A DNA stretch of 9,226 nucleotides from Micavibrio sp. (GTDB lineage: Bacteria; Pseudomonadota; Alphaproteobacteria; Micavibrionales; Micavibrionaceae). Positions 1 through 7,949 of this stretch are shown here, piece after piece (within the stretch, counting starts at the first letter, position 1; each line of letters starts with the position of its first letter). The DNA is taken from assembly GCA_027051315.1 (NCBI GenBank), contig JALTZE010000277.1:1-9226 (forward strand), given 5' to 3'. A program made the position numbers and the translations under genes. The notes below the pieces were generated by a model. The model searched no databases and had not been told where the DNA came from. It worked only from the letters and a program-made list of their open reading frames with translations.

Positions 1-9
1 AACTTTTTC

Positions 10-21
10 TTATCATGATAA
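10..21. repeat. 12-bp perfect palindrome upstream of the sensor kinase
   Basis: TTATCATGATAA is its own reverse complement and lies 38 bp before the kinase start codon. A dyad in this position could be an operator, but AT-rich sequence gives such palindromes by chance and nothing further left is visible. I found no convincing -35/-10 pair in bases 1-59; TTGATA at 25-30 lacks a well-spaced -10. Confidence 0.3.
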
Positions 22-59
22 CTATTGATATTGTTATTCATATTTAAAGATACCTAATA

Positions 60-3000
60 ATGAGCATTACAAACACAATTTATAAAAATATATTTTTTAT
101 AATAATTACAATCATCTTTATGATATTGCCACCACTGCATATAATAAAGGCAAATGCTCAGATGCCATCATATAAAACTGATATCTCTATGCTAACACTT
201 GCTAATTATAGTGATAGTTACGATATAGCTCCACACGCCTTCCTTACCGCAAAGACCAATGATGATATAAAATATAGCGATGTTTATTCAGCACATATAA
301 AAGGAAATAAAGGACAGCAAGGCTCAGGTAATTATATAAATCTTATAAAAGAGGGCATTCCACACTGGATATTATTTTCTTTAAAAAATGATAGTGATAT
401 CGAAGATTGGGTTCTAGATTTTGGTGACAGAACAGATGGAAGATTTGGTTATATTGAATCACTTTATATATATGATTCTGTCAGTAAAAAACTTCTTATT
501 GATGCAATGAATAAGAAAAAAATCAAAGAATTTAAGAAAAATAAACTTATTGGAAATGCTATACCACTTAACTTTAAAAAAGGTTCTAACGCACTTATCG
601 TGCTTTACTATAACCCTGCCAAAGGATTACCAACAACATTACCTTTAAAATTAACAGCTGAAAAAACATATATAAAATCCATCAGCAGCCAATTTAATAA
701 AGCCACCATATATTTTACAATCTTCGCCGCCATTATAATATTCTTTTTAGCTATTTCATATCTTGAAAAACGGCCATATTATCTTTTATTTGCTCTTTAT
801 TTTATATTACATGCCTCGATATTTTATCTTTGGGAAAGCAGCCTTATCTCCCCTTCATCAGGAATTAACTATATTTTTCTGGCAATTATAACCGCAATAT
901 CCATTTTATCTCCCATTTTTACATATAAATTTCTCAATCTTGATGCCAGTAGAATATTTGAAAGAACATTAACAACTGCACTTATTGCATTTCCTATCAT
1001 TATACCACTTCTTGTTGGAGCAATAACATCTTTTGATGATATAAGCGTAATATTAACCTCTGTCATATGTTTAAATATCGTATTTATAGGAATAATTCTA
1101 ATATCTCTTATCCAAACACAATGCGGGAGTTTTATTGCCCATTACTATATGGCTGCATGGATATTACCAATATTTGGAATCTCATTTACCACAATGAGTG
1201 CTGCGGGAATACTATCCCCTTCTTTTATCAGCCTTTCTATGTATGAATTTTCAATATTCATACAAGCCGCTTTTTTCATAGCAGCATCATGTATAAAATT
1301 TGATAAAACATTTCAACCATATGATGCAGAAGAATTCTATGAAGATGACGAAGATGTAAACAAAAACATAGCAAAATATTCCAAAGAAAAACTAGAAAAT
1401 CAAAGATTAATAAAACTTATTGAGCAAGAAAGAAAAGTTTTAACAGAATTAAAAGAAAAAGAAGAACGAAGAAGCGAAGAAATGCTCAAAGCAAAAGAGG
1501 AAGCAGATGCCGCTAACAAGGCAAAATCAGCTTTTCTTGCTATGATTAGCCATGAAATAAGAACACCCATGACAGGAATTATGGGCATGGTAAAATTACT
1601 AAACGAAACAAAATTAACAAAAGAACAGCATGATTATGCCATGACAATACAAGAATCAAGCGATTCAATGCTTGCTCTTCTTAATGATATTCTTGATTTT
1701 GAAAAAATAGAAAGCGGAAAATTATCACTAGAATTAATAGATTTTGATTTGCACCGTCTAATAAATGGCATAGTAACCCTTATGAACGGCCATGCAACCG
1801 ATAAAAATATAGAATTAAGAGCAGAGTTAGGAGCAGACGTTCCTCAATATGTAGTAGGTGACCCCACAAGATTACGTCAGGTACTTCTTAACCTTACAAA
1901 TAATGCGATTAAATTCACATCTAAAGGATATGTATCACTTAAACTAAAATTAATATCAAGTACAAAAGACCCTTATACAGGGGAAACTGAACATAAAATA
2001 TATTTTGCCGTTGAAGATACTGGTATAGGAATCAGTGAAGAAGGGCAAAAAAATCTTTTCACACCTTTTAGCCAAGCAGACCAATCAATCACCAGAAAAT
2101 TCGGAGGAACAGGACTTGGGCTAGCCATATGCAAAGGTTTAGTTATGACTATGGGGTCAGAAATAGAAATAAAAAGCATGCCAAGAAGAGGAAGTACATT
2201 TTATTTCACAATTGATATGCAAGAAGGTAATGAAGTACAAGCAGAACAAAATGCAAAAATAGGTTATTCATCAGCAACAACCATAAAATCAAATATAAAA
2301 CCTATGCATGTGCTGGTAGTTGAAGATAATGAAATAAATCATAAAGTTTTAGCTGGAATTCTTGAAAAAAATGGTCACGAAGTAACAGCAGCATTTAATT
2401 CTGATACAGCATTCGAAGCTCTAAAAAGAGAATCATATGACTTTATTCTTATGGATATGCAATTACCAGGTAAAAGCGGCATTGAAATAACTCGCGAAAT
2501 AAGAAAATCAACAAATCCTACAATCGCAAATACAATCATTATCGCAATGACTGGTAATACAGATGATGAATCAAAATTCATGTGTTATCAGGCTGGAATG
2601 AATGATTTTCTACCCAAACCAATAACCCCCGAAGCTGTAACTACGATGATTGAAAAAATTGCTTCTAATAATTTAGAAAATCCTATCGAAGCAAATAAAA
2701 CAGACGAAGATGGTCAAAGTTCTGAGGAAGTAGAACTACCTCAATCAGATTCCCCGAAAAAAATAGAAGAAGAAACAAAAGCTAAAACTACCAGCCAATA
2801 TCCTGATTACATTGGGAAAATATCAGATGACCAATATGACCCATTTGCCGATATACCGAAAGATAATTTCACAGAAAACAAAACTCCTAAAGAAATAAAC
2901 AAAGAAACATCAGAAGAAAAAACAGAGGAAATAGTAAAAGATAACCTAATTGATGATATAGACCTTGACGAAGACAGTTTCGAAATAGCAATAAAAAAAT

Positions 3001-3431
3001 TAGATGAAGAAAATAATATAAAAGATTTAATAAAAACTGATAACAAAACAGCGACAGAAAACGCCCAGCCCCAATCTCAGAATAAAATCTTTGACGAAAG
3101 CATGCTTGCAGGATTAAAAAATTCTTTAGGAAAAGAGCAAGTAAAAGAACTTGCTGATGGATTATTTGAAAAAGCAGAAGAAATAATAGAAAAACTAAAA
3201 ATAGCCTCAAATGAAAATAACATACAAAAAATATGTGGAAAGGCTCATGAATTAAAAGGAATGTCAGGAAATTTTGGCTTGATTGAAATCGAAAGAATAG
3301 CAAAAGAAATCGAAAGAATAGCAAAAAATGAAGAAAATCCTGATATAAATGCTATATCTGGAATAATTCATTTAGAACTATCATCAACATTCACAAAATC
3401 CAAAATAATATTATATAACTGGCTTGGATAA
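60..3431 (+). CDS. 7TM-DISM hybrid sensor histidine kinase (HisKA-HATPase-REC-Hpt)
   Basis: This is a 1123-residue inner-membrane sensor kinase carrying a full phosphorelay. Residues 10-34 form a hydrophobic signal segment ending ANA-Q, a likely cleavage site. Residues 35-210 are extracytoplasmic and resemble the 7TMR-DISM extracellular domain (WILFSLKNDSD, then a beta-rich stretch). Residues 215-412 hold about seven membrane helices. A K/E-rich coiled coil (435-490) leads to the H-box (SHEIRTPM, phospho-acceptor His498). The ATPase domain has N-box Asn611/Asn615, DTGIGI from 653 and GGTGLGLAI at 682-690. The receiver has Glu755/Asp756, phospho-acceptor Asp799, Thr831 and Lys853. An acidic, lysine-rich linker (about 870-1035) leads to the Hpt domain with HELKG, His1063. 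Expected flow is His498 to Asp799 to His1063 to a separate response regulator, which is not in this window. The DISM family is thought to sense carbohydrate or other small ligands; the ligand cannot be inferred here. The start at 60 is chosen because it gives a complete signal segment; its Shine-Dalgarno is weak. All catalytic residues are present. Function as a kinase is sure, the signal is unknown. Confidence 0.95.
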   Translation: MSITNTIYKNIFFIIITIIFMILPPLHIIKANAQMPSYKTDISMLTLANYSDSYDIAPHAFLTAKTNDDIKYSDVYSAHIKGNKGQQGSGNYINLIKEGIPHWILFSLKNDSDIEDWVLDFGDRTDGRFGYIESLYIYDSVSKKLLIDAMNKKKIKEFKKNKLIGNAIPLNFKKGSNALIVLYYNPAKGLPTTLPLKLTAEKTYIKSISSQFNKATIYFTIFAAIIIFFLAISYLEKRPYYLLFALYFILHASIFYLWESSLISPSSGINYIFLAIITAISILSPIFTYKFLNLDASRIFERTLTTALIAFPIIIPLLVGAITSFDDISVILTSVICLNIVFIGIILISLIQTQCGSFIAHYYMAAWILPIFGISFTTMSAAGILSPSFISLSMYEFSIFIQAAFFIAASCIKFDKTFQPYDAEEFYEDDEDVNKNIAKYSKEKLENQRLIKLIEQERKVLTELKEKEERRSEEMLKAKEEADAANKAKSAFLAMISHEIRTPMTGIMGMVKLLNETKLTKEQHDYAMTIQESSDSMLALLNDILDFEKIESGKLSLELIDFDLHRLINGIVTLMNGHATDKNIELRAELGADVPQYVVGDPTRLRQVLLNLTNNAIKFTSKGYVSLKLKLISSTKDPYTGETEHKIYFAVEDTGIGISEEGQKNLFTPFSQADQSITRKFGGTGLGLAICKGLVMTMGSEIEIKSMPRRGSTFYFTIDMQEGNEVQAEQNAKIGYSSATTIKSNIKPMHVLVVEDNEINHKVLAGILEKNGHEVTAAFNSDTAFEALKRESYDFILMDMQLPGKSGIEITREIRKSTNPTIANTIIIAMTGNTDDESKFMCYQAGMNDFLPKPITPEAVTTMIEKIASNNLENPIEANKTDEDGQSSEEVELPQSDSPKKIEEETKAKTTSQYPDYIGKISDDQYDPFADIPKDNFTENKTPKEINKETSEEKTEEIVKDNLIDDIDLDEDSFEIAIKKLDEENNIKDLIKTDNKTATENAQPQSQNKIFDESMLAGLKNSLGKEQVKELADGLFEKAEEIIEKLKIASNENNIQKICGKAHELKGMSGNFGLIEIERIAKEIERIAKNEENPDINAISGIIHLELSSTFTKSKIILYNWLG
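3285..3326 (+). repeat. Perfect 21-bp tandem duplication inside the Hpt domain
   Basis: The 21-bp unit at 3285-3305 is repeated exactly at 3306-3326. It is in frame and encodes EIERIAK twice (residues 1076-1089), in the helix that follows the phosphorylated His1063. Against my recollection of the Hpt consensus, the spacing from the glycine after the H-box helix to the next turn is about normal. The repeat may therefore be a homogenised segment rather than a simple insertion. Confidence 0.85.
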
Positions 3432-3436
3432 ATAAA

Positions 3437-3463
3437 AAAACCTCCTTAAAATCAGGAGGTTTT
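3437..3463. terminator. Bidirectional intrinsic terminator between the sensor kinase and ndk
   Basis: AAAACCTCCT (3437-3446) pairs perfectly with AGGAGGTTTT (3454-3463) around a 7-nt loop, making a 10-bp stem with a GC-rich core. It starts 6 bp after the kinase stop and ends 22 bp after the ndk stop. The seven A residues at 3434-3440 become a U-tract for transcripts on the minus strand, so it should work best for ndk. On the plus strand only four U follow the core. Confidence 0.85.
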
Positions 3464-3484
3464 AAAAATAAAAGATAGTAAATA

Positions 3485-3907
3485 TTATCCTACTATCTCA
3501 TTATCACTAAAGAAATAAGTGATTTCACGAGCCGCACTTTCAGCAGAATCAGAACCATGTACTGAATTTTCACCAATGGAAAGAGCAAATTCTTTACGAA
3601 TTGTTCCCTCATCAGCTTCCGCAGGATTAGTAGCCCCCATAATTTCACGATTTTTCATTACTGCATTTTCACCTTCTAAAACCTGTAAAACAACAGGCTC
3701 AGAAATCATAAACTCAACAAGTTCGCCAAAAAATGGACGCTCTTTATGCTCTGCATAAAAACCTTCCGCTTGCTTGCGTGTCAATTTAACGCGCTTTTGT
3801 GCCACTATTCGAAGACCATTTTCTTCAAATTTAGCATTAATAGCACCTGTAAGATTACGTTTTGTTGCATCAGGTTTAATAATTGATAATGTACGCTCTA
3901 CAGCCAT
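3485..3907 (-). CDS. ndk: Nucleoside diphosphate kinase
   Basis: Ndk transfers the terminal phosphate of ATP to NDPs and dNDPs through a phosphohistidine, balancing NTP and dNTP pools in the cytoplasm. The 140-residue product is full length for bacterial Ndk. It opens with the family pattern [11 protein letters not shown] (Lys11), has [11 protein letters not shown] at about 57-67, GATNP at 91-95, TIRKEF at 102-107, and the active-site signature NSVHGSDS with catalytic His117. The C-terminus FFSDNEIVG is the alphaproteobacterial type. The start is supported by GAGGA about 9 nt upstream. The gene is transcribed alone: it converges with the sensor kinase on a shared terminator and diverges from the RelA/SpoT-like gene. 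Its promoter carries an operator-like inverted repeat. Confidence 0.98.
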   Translation of the reverse strand: MAVERTLSIIKPDATKRNLTGAINAKFEENGLRIVAQKRVKLTRKQAEGFYAEHKERPFFGELVEFMISEPVVLQVLEGENAVMKNREIMGATNPAEADEGTIRKEFALSIGENSVHGSDSAESAAREITYFFSDNEIVG

Positions 3908-3931
3908 TTTTAAAATTCCTCACATATTCAT

Positions 3932-3968
3932 AGTTACAAATGTAACTGCGTTATATATATCTGTAACT
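3932..3968. promoter_or_regulatory. Operator-like inverted repeat with a third half-site over the ndk promoter
   Basis: AGTTACA (3932-3938) and TGTAACT (3941-3947) are perfect reverse complements separated by AA. A third exact copy, TGTAACT, lies at 3962-3968, 21 bp (two helical turns) from the second. The inverted repeat covers the predicted ndk start site and the third half-site lies between -35 and -10. This arrangement suits a dimeric repressor, but the regulator is unknown and no regulator gene is in the window. Confidence 0.5.
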
Positions 3969-3978
3969 AGATATGCAA
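3950..3978 (-). promoter_or_regulatory. Predicted ndk promoter
   Basis: On the minus strand TTGCAT (plus 3973-3978) and TATAAC (plus 3950-3955) are separated by exactly 17 bp. The -10 matches the consensus at 5 of 6 bases; the -35 keeps only the TTG core. An A/T tract just upstream (plus 3980-3997) resembles an UP element. Transcription would start near 3943, giving a leader of roughly 35 nt before the ndk start codon. Confidence 0.55.
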
Positions 3979-4068
3979 GAATAAAAAAAATTTAAGATTT
4001 TATGAGTAATAATATTTCTTTCTTCTAATTTAAAGGATTTTTATATTTCTTTTTATATGAAAATTATG

Positions 4069-4098
4069 TTAGCATTTAGAAACAGGGAAGTTAATAAT
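4069..4098 (+). promoter_or_regulatory. Weak promoter candidate for the RelA/SpoT-like gene
   Basis: TTAGCA (4069-4074, 4 of 6 bases of the -35 consensus) and AATAAT (4093-4098, 5 of 6 of the -10 consensus) are 18 bp apart, predicting a start near 4105 and a leader under 20 nt. In such AT-rich sequence a pair of this quality is easily found by chance. A short dyad ATAAC-4-GTTAT (4097-4110) follows. Confidence 0.25.
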
Positions 4099-4122
4099 AA
4101 CATAAGTTATATTTAATAAAAT

Positions 4123-5160
4123 ATGAGAATAATACAAAATTTAAAAGAACCATTTAACCAGAATTGTAAAAACTTACCAGGTGGATATAAAGTCGCAAGT
4201 GGTGCCACCTATATGATGGTTGATGGTGAACCGAAAATACTCCAAGATGTTGATAACGTAAGAAACCCCGAAGAGGCAATTAAACAAATAAAACAAGATG
4301 CTAGATTAATAGAAGAACCATTTATAAGATATCTGAATTATTTGGCAAGCTTAGTTCCAGGTGCATATGTTGTAACCGGAGATGATATAAATCCCAAAAA
4401 AAATCTTTATAAAGATGATTCATCACTTAAACGAAAAGTAAGTGAAGGGAATATACCTAATCCTTCAGTAATATGTGATGCAATAAGGGGAAAAATAGTT
4501 ATCCCATCAAGCTCGGATGCTTCAACTGCCTTAGAAATATATGAAAAAGAACTTATGCCTGCTAACGAAGATAGCACTATTTTTAGGGATTTTAACGGTG
4601 AAACTGTTTTACAAAAAAACAGATATCATACTCCACACCCAGAAACAGGCTATGCAATATTACATGCAAATACATGGTTCCCACTTGAAGAATCTGATTC
4701 AGATAGCTTTCCTCCATTTGAAATAAAAAGAGGTCATGTCGCAGAAATTCAAATTGCTTTTGACTGTATGGATAAATATTACAAACATTCTCATAAAAAA
4801 ATGGAACAAATAAGAATACTTCAACAAAAAAGAGAAATTTATCAAAGTGAATTAGATGAAGGTAACATATCTCCTATACAAAGTAGAAAATATATAGGAA
4901 TGGTTAATTCATGCAATATTCGAATAGAACAATATAGAGATACCTGTAAAATTATAAATTACATAGCAAGAAAAGAAAATAATCTTATCAGACATATAGA
5001 CCCCGCTATAAGAGATAGATATGTCAACGAAATGGAACATCTACTTAGAAAACATCAGCTAAAGGAAACAGATATCCCAAGAAATCCAGACCCTTCCGAT
5101 GTAGAAAGACTATGCCCAGTTGACATATCTTTCTTAAGACAAATGAAATACAGCATATAA
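4123..5160 (+). CDS. Divergent RelA/SpoT-fold (alarmone-synthetase-like) protein
   Basis: This 345-residue soluble protein has the order of motifs of the RelA/SpoT nucleotidyltransferase domain. SLKRKV (101-106) corresponds to the Si.rK segment before the fold. CDAIRGKIVI has Asp119, the candidate metal-binding Asp of D..(G/A).R, here with Lys124 in place of Arg. KNRYHTP leads to GYAILHA (Gly176, Tyr177, His181), matching GYqSLH. EIQIAF (Glu208) matches EIQIRT. MDKYYKHSHKKMEQIR (216-231) recalls the M..K..gH..ye..R continuation seen in RelA/SpoT-fold proteins outside the long Rel/SpoT type. There is no HD hydrolase domain and no TGS or ACT domain, so it is not a housekeeping Rel/SpoT. A helical N-terminus (about 45-75) precedes the fold; a charged helical tail (about 225-345) is unrecognised. 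The family makes (p)ppGpp or (p)ppApp, or pyrophosphorylates tRNA in ToxSAS toxins; which applies here, or whether it is active, cannot be told. No antitoxin-like gene lies beside it. The start codon lacks a clear Shine-Dalgarno, so the N-terminus is less certain than the frame. Confidence 0.7.
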   Translation: MRIIQNLKEPFNQNCKNLPGGYKVASGATYMMVDGEPKILQDVDNVRNPEEAIKQIKQDARLIEEPFIRYLNYLASLVPGAYVVTGDDINPKKNLYKDDSSLKRKVSEGNIPNPSVICDAIRGKIVIPSSSDASTALEIYEKELMPANEDSTIFRDFNGETVLQKNRYHTPHPETGYAILHANTWFPLEESDSDSFPPFEIKRGHVAEIQIAFDCMDKYYKHSHKKMEQIRILQQKREIYQSELDEGNISPIQSRKYIGMVNSCNIRIEQYRDTCKIINYIARKENNLIRHIDPAIRDRYVNEMEHLLRKHQLKETDIPRNPDPSDVERLCPVDISFLRQMKYSI

Positions 5161-5173
5161 AATATAAACCCAA

Positions 5174-7810
5174 TTATATAACTAGCTTTTCCTTAATTGC
5201 TTCAATTGCATCATTTGCCGCACTACCATTCGGACCACCAGCTTGTGCCATATCAATACGCCCGCCGCCACCTTTTCCACCAAGAATCTCTGAACCAACT
5301 TTCACAAGGTCAACAGCATTTATCTTACCTGCCAAATCATCTGTAACAGCCACAACAATAGAAGCCTTCCCCTCATTAACAGCAACCAAAGCAACAACAC
5401 CAGAAGAAATTCGCTCTTTAAGCTCATCAGCCATAGGCTTTAAATCCTTCGCAGGAAAATCAGTTAAAATACGCGAAGTAAATCTAAGCCCAGCAATATC
5501 TTTAACTTCAAAATCTGCTTTTGTCCCTCCAGTTGCAATTTCATTACGAAGTTTTTTAATCTCCGTATCCATTTTTTTACGCTCTTCACTCAAAGACTTT
5601 ATCCGAACAACAAGCTCACTAGGTGAAGTCTTAAGAACAGATGAAGCCTCATTAAGAATATTTTGCTGCTCCTCTATATATGATAAAGCTCCTGCTCCCG
5701 TAACAGCCTCAATACGCCTAACACCAGAAGAAACCGCACTTTCTGATATAATCTTACATAATCCTATATCACCTGTTCTTCTAGCATGCGTTCCTCCACA
5801 AAGCTCAACTGAGAAAAATTCTCCTTCTTTCATTCTACCCATGGAAAGAACACGAACTTCATCTTCATATTTCTCACCAAATAGAGCCATTGCACCTGAT
5901 TTTATAGCTTCTTCCTGACTCATTAATCTGGTTGTTATATCTGTATTTGCTCTAATCTCATCATTCACCAACTTCTCAACTTCTTTTTTTTGCTCCTCAG
6001 TCAACGCCACTGGTTGAGAAATATCAAAACGTAAACGGTCAGAAGTAACCAAAGAACCTTTCTGGGTAACATGGTCACCCAAAACCTTTCTCAAAGCAGC
6101 ATGTAACAAATGAGTAGCAGAATGATTTGCCCTTATCGCAGCACGTCTTTCACTATCAATTTTCATACTTACATAAGAACCTATTTCCAGCCTTCCCTTA
6201 ACAATTGATACTTTATGAACATGCAACTTACCAAGCTTCTTTTGTGTATCTTTAACTACAGCAACACCACCTTCAAAAGAAATCTCACCTATATCACCGA
6301 CTTGCCCACCTGATTCACCATAAAAAGGAGTTTGATTTGTAATTACAAAAACTTCTTCTTCCTTATCAGCAAAATCGCTAATCTTTCCATCTTTTATAAT
6401 GGCAAGCACTTCAGCTTCGGCACTATCTGCATCATATCCCAAAAAGTCAGTAGCCCCGAATTTTTCTTCTAATTCAAACCATATTTTTTCAGTAGCAGCA
6501 TCTCCAGAGCCTACCCACGCCGCCCTTGCATCTGCTTTTTGTTTTTCCATGCAATTGTTAAAAGCTTCAACATCAACCTCTACTTTTTTACTTTTCAAAG
6601 CATCTTGGGTCAAATCAAGCGGAAAACCATATGTATCATATAACTTAAAAGCAACTTCACCTTTTAAAACATCACCCTCTTTCAAATTTTCACTTTCTTC
6701 ATCAAGTAATTTAAGACCACGTTCAAGAGTCTTCTTAAATTTTGCTTCTTCCATCTTCAATGTTTCTGTAATAAGACTTCCTGCCCTATGAAGCTCTGGA
6801 TAAGCATCACCCATCAATGAAACAAGAGTAGGAAACAACCTATACATCAACGGGTCTTGAGCCCCAAGAAGATGAGCATGCCTCATACCTCTCCTCATTA
6901 TACGGCGTAGAACATACCCCCTCCCTTCATTCGAAGGAAGCACACCATCGGCAATCAAAAAAGCCGAAGAACGCAAATGGTCAGCAATAACTTTGTGTGA
7001 AACTAGATTTTTATCAGTAAAGGTAAGGTCAGAACTATGCTCTAATAATCTTTGAAATAAATCAATATCGTAATTACTATGACCTCCTTGTAAAATAGCA
7101 GAAATCCTCTCAAGCCCCATACCAGTGTCAATCGAAGGATTAGGAAGATTAACTCTTGTATCAGCATCTATCTGCTCATATTGCATAAATACAATATTCC
7201 ATATTTCTATAAATCTATCACCATCTTCATCAGGTGAACCAGGAGGACCACCAAAAATATGTTCACCATGGTCATAAAATATCTCTGTACAAGGACCGCA
7301 AGGACCAGTATCACCCATTGCCCAAAAATTATCGGATGTTGTAATTCTTATAATTTTATCATCAGAAAGACCTGAAACTTTCTTCCATATTGTTGCTGCC
7401 TCTTCATCTTCATGATAAACAGTTACCAACAATTTATCCTTTGGTAATCCATAAATTTTGGTAACTAATTCCCACCCATAGGCAATCGCATCTTCCTTAA
7501 AATAATCACCAAAAGAAAAATTACCAAGCATTTCAAAAAAAGTATGATGACGCGCAGTATAACCAACATTTTCAAGGTCATTATGCTTTCCCCCTGCTCT
7601 TACACATTTTTGGGAACTTGTCGCACGTGTATAAGGTCTTACCTCATTACCTGTAAATACATTCTTAAATTGCACCATACCCGCATTTGTAAACATCAAA
7701 GTAGGGTCATTTTGTGGAACCAACGGAGAAGAAGCAACAACTTCATGCCCATTTTTTTCAAAATATTTTAAAAATTCCGAACGAATGTCATTTACCGTTT
7801 TCATGCTCAT
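5174..7810 (-). CDS. alaS: Alanyl-tRNA synthetase
   Basis: AlaRS charges tRNA(Ala) with alanine and clears mischarged Ser- and Gly-tRNA(Ala). The 878-residue protein is full length. The class II core has the motif 1 region (about 25-50), motif 2 around [19 protein letters not shown] (87-105) and motif 3 at DTGMGLERI (about 235). [16 protein letters not shown] belongs to the tRNA-recognition helical region. The editing domain keeps all four zinc ligands, His563 and His567 (HSATH) and Cys671 and His675 (CGGTH). A coiled segment (about 730-760) links to the C-Ala domain, ending in [16 protein letters not shown]. The ATG at 7810 has AAGGG 9 nt upstream; the next ATG, two codons in, has poorer spacing. 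Transcription is monocistronic, divergent from the DUF442 gene and convergent with the RelA/SpoT-like gene, whose stop is 13 bp away without a hairpin between them. I see no T-box or attenuator in the 139-bp upstream spacer. Confidence 0.99.
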   Translation of the reverse strand: MSMKTVNDIRSEFLKYFEKNGHEVVASSPLVPQNDPTLMFTNAGMVQFKNVFTGNEVRPYTRATSSQKCVRAGGKHNDLENVGYTARHHTFFEMLGNFSFGDYFKEDAIAYGWELVTKIYGLPKDKLLVTVYHEDEEAATIWKKVSGLSDDKIIRITTSDNFWAMGDTGPCGPCTEIFYDHGEHIFGGPPGSPDEDGDRFIEIWNIVFMQYEQIDADTRVNLPNPSIDTGMGLERISAILQGGHSNYDIDLFQRLLEHSSDLTFTDKNLVSHKVIADHLRSSAFLIADGVLPSNEGRGYVLRRIMRRGMRHAHLLGAQDPLMYRLFPTLVSLMGDAYPELHRAGSLITETLKMEEAKFKKTLERGLKLLDEESENLKEGDVLKGEVAFKLYDTYGFPLDLTQDALKSKKVEVDVEAFNNCMEKQKADARAAWVGSGDAATEKIWFELEEKFGATDFLGYDADSAEAEVLAIIKDGKISDFADKEEEVFVITNQTPFYGESGGQVGDIGEISFEGGVAVVKDTQKKLGKLHVHKVSIVKGRLEIGSYVSMKIDSERRAAIRANHSATHLLHAALRKVLGDHVTQKGSLVTSDRLRFDISQPVALTEEQKKEVEKLVNDEIRANTDITTRLMSQEEAIKSGAMALFGEKYEDEVRVLSMGRMKEGEFFSVELCGGTHARRTGDIGLCKIISESAVSSGVRRIEAVTGAGALSYIEEQQNILNEASSVLKTSPSELVVRIKSLSEERKKMDTEIKKLRNEIATGGTKADFEVKDIAGLRFTSRILTDFPAKDLKPMADELKERISSGVVALVAVNEGKASIVVAVTDDLAGKINAVDLVKVGSEILGGKGGGGRIDMAQAGGPNGSAANDAIEAIKEKLVI

Positions 7811-7853
7811 CGGTTAAAACCCTTATAGATTATTATTTAGATGCAATCCAAGC

Positions 7854-7881
7854 ATAATAACCAAATTTATATAAAAGTGAA
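7854..7881 (-). promoter_or_regulatory. Candidate alaS promoter
   Basis: On the minus strand TTCACT (plus 7876-7881) and TATTAT (plus 7854-7859) are 16 bp apart. They predict a start near 7847 and a leader of about 36 nt with no obvious attenuator. The site sits back to back with the candidate promoter of the DUF442 gene, the two -35 elements being 8 bp apart. Confidence 0.3.
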
Positions 7882-7889
7882 GATTTTAT

Positions 7890-7917
7890 TTGCATCTTTT
7901 ATGGCTACCATTATTAT
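7890..7917 (+). promoter_or_regulatory. Candidate promoter of the DUF442 phosphatase-like gene
   Basis: TTGCAT (7890-7895) and TATTAT (7912-7917) are 16 bp apart, predicting a start near 7924 and a leader of about 26 nt to the ATG at 7950. The -35 hexamer is the same as that proposed for ndk. If this is the promoter, translation cannot begin at the upstream TTG at 7890. Confidence 0.35.
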
Positions 7918-7949
7918 TAATAAAAAACTTAATCAAGAAAGAATCAAAA

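Noticed and set aside
2887..3324. 145-codon open frame on the minus strand within the kinase gene
   Set aside because: It is antisense to the linker and Hpt coding region; its Leu/Phe-rich content is what the complement of Lys/Glu-rich codons gives.
3485..5160. Toxin-antitoxin pair formed by the RelA/SpoT-like protein and a neighbour
   Set aside because: The only neighbours are ndk and alaS, both ordinary housekeeping genes on the opposite strand; no small antitoxin ORF is seen in either flank.
6399..6791. 130-codon open frame on the plus strand within alaS
   Set aside because: Ser/Ala/Lys/Phe-rich shadow of a well-conserved gene, with no recognisable motif.
7890..7949. In-frame TTG start adding a hydrophobic 20-residue leader to the DUF442 protein
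   Set aside because: TTG with no Shine-Dalgarno; the codon coincides with a candidate -35 element, and family similarity begins just after the ATG at 7950.
7811..7949. T-box or other riboswitch controlling alaS
   Set aside because: The leader is short and AT-rich, with no T-box-like sequence and no terminator/antiterminator pair.
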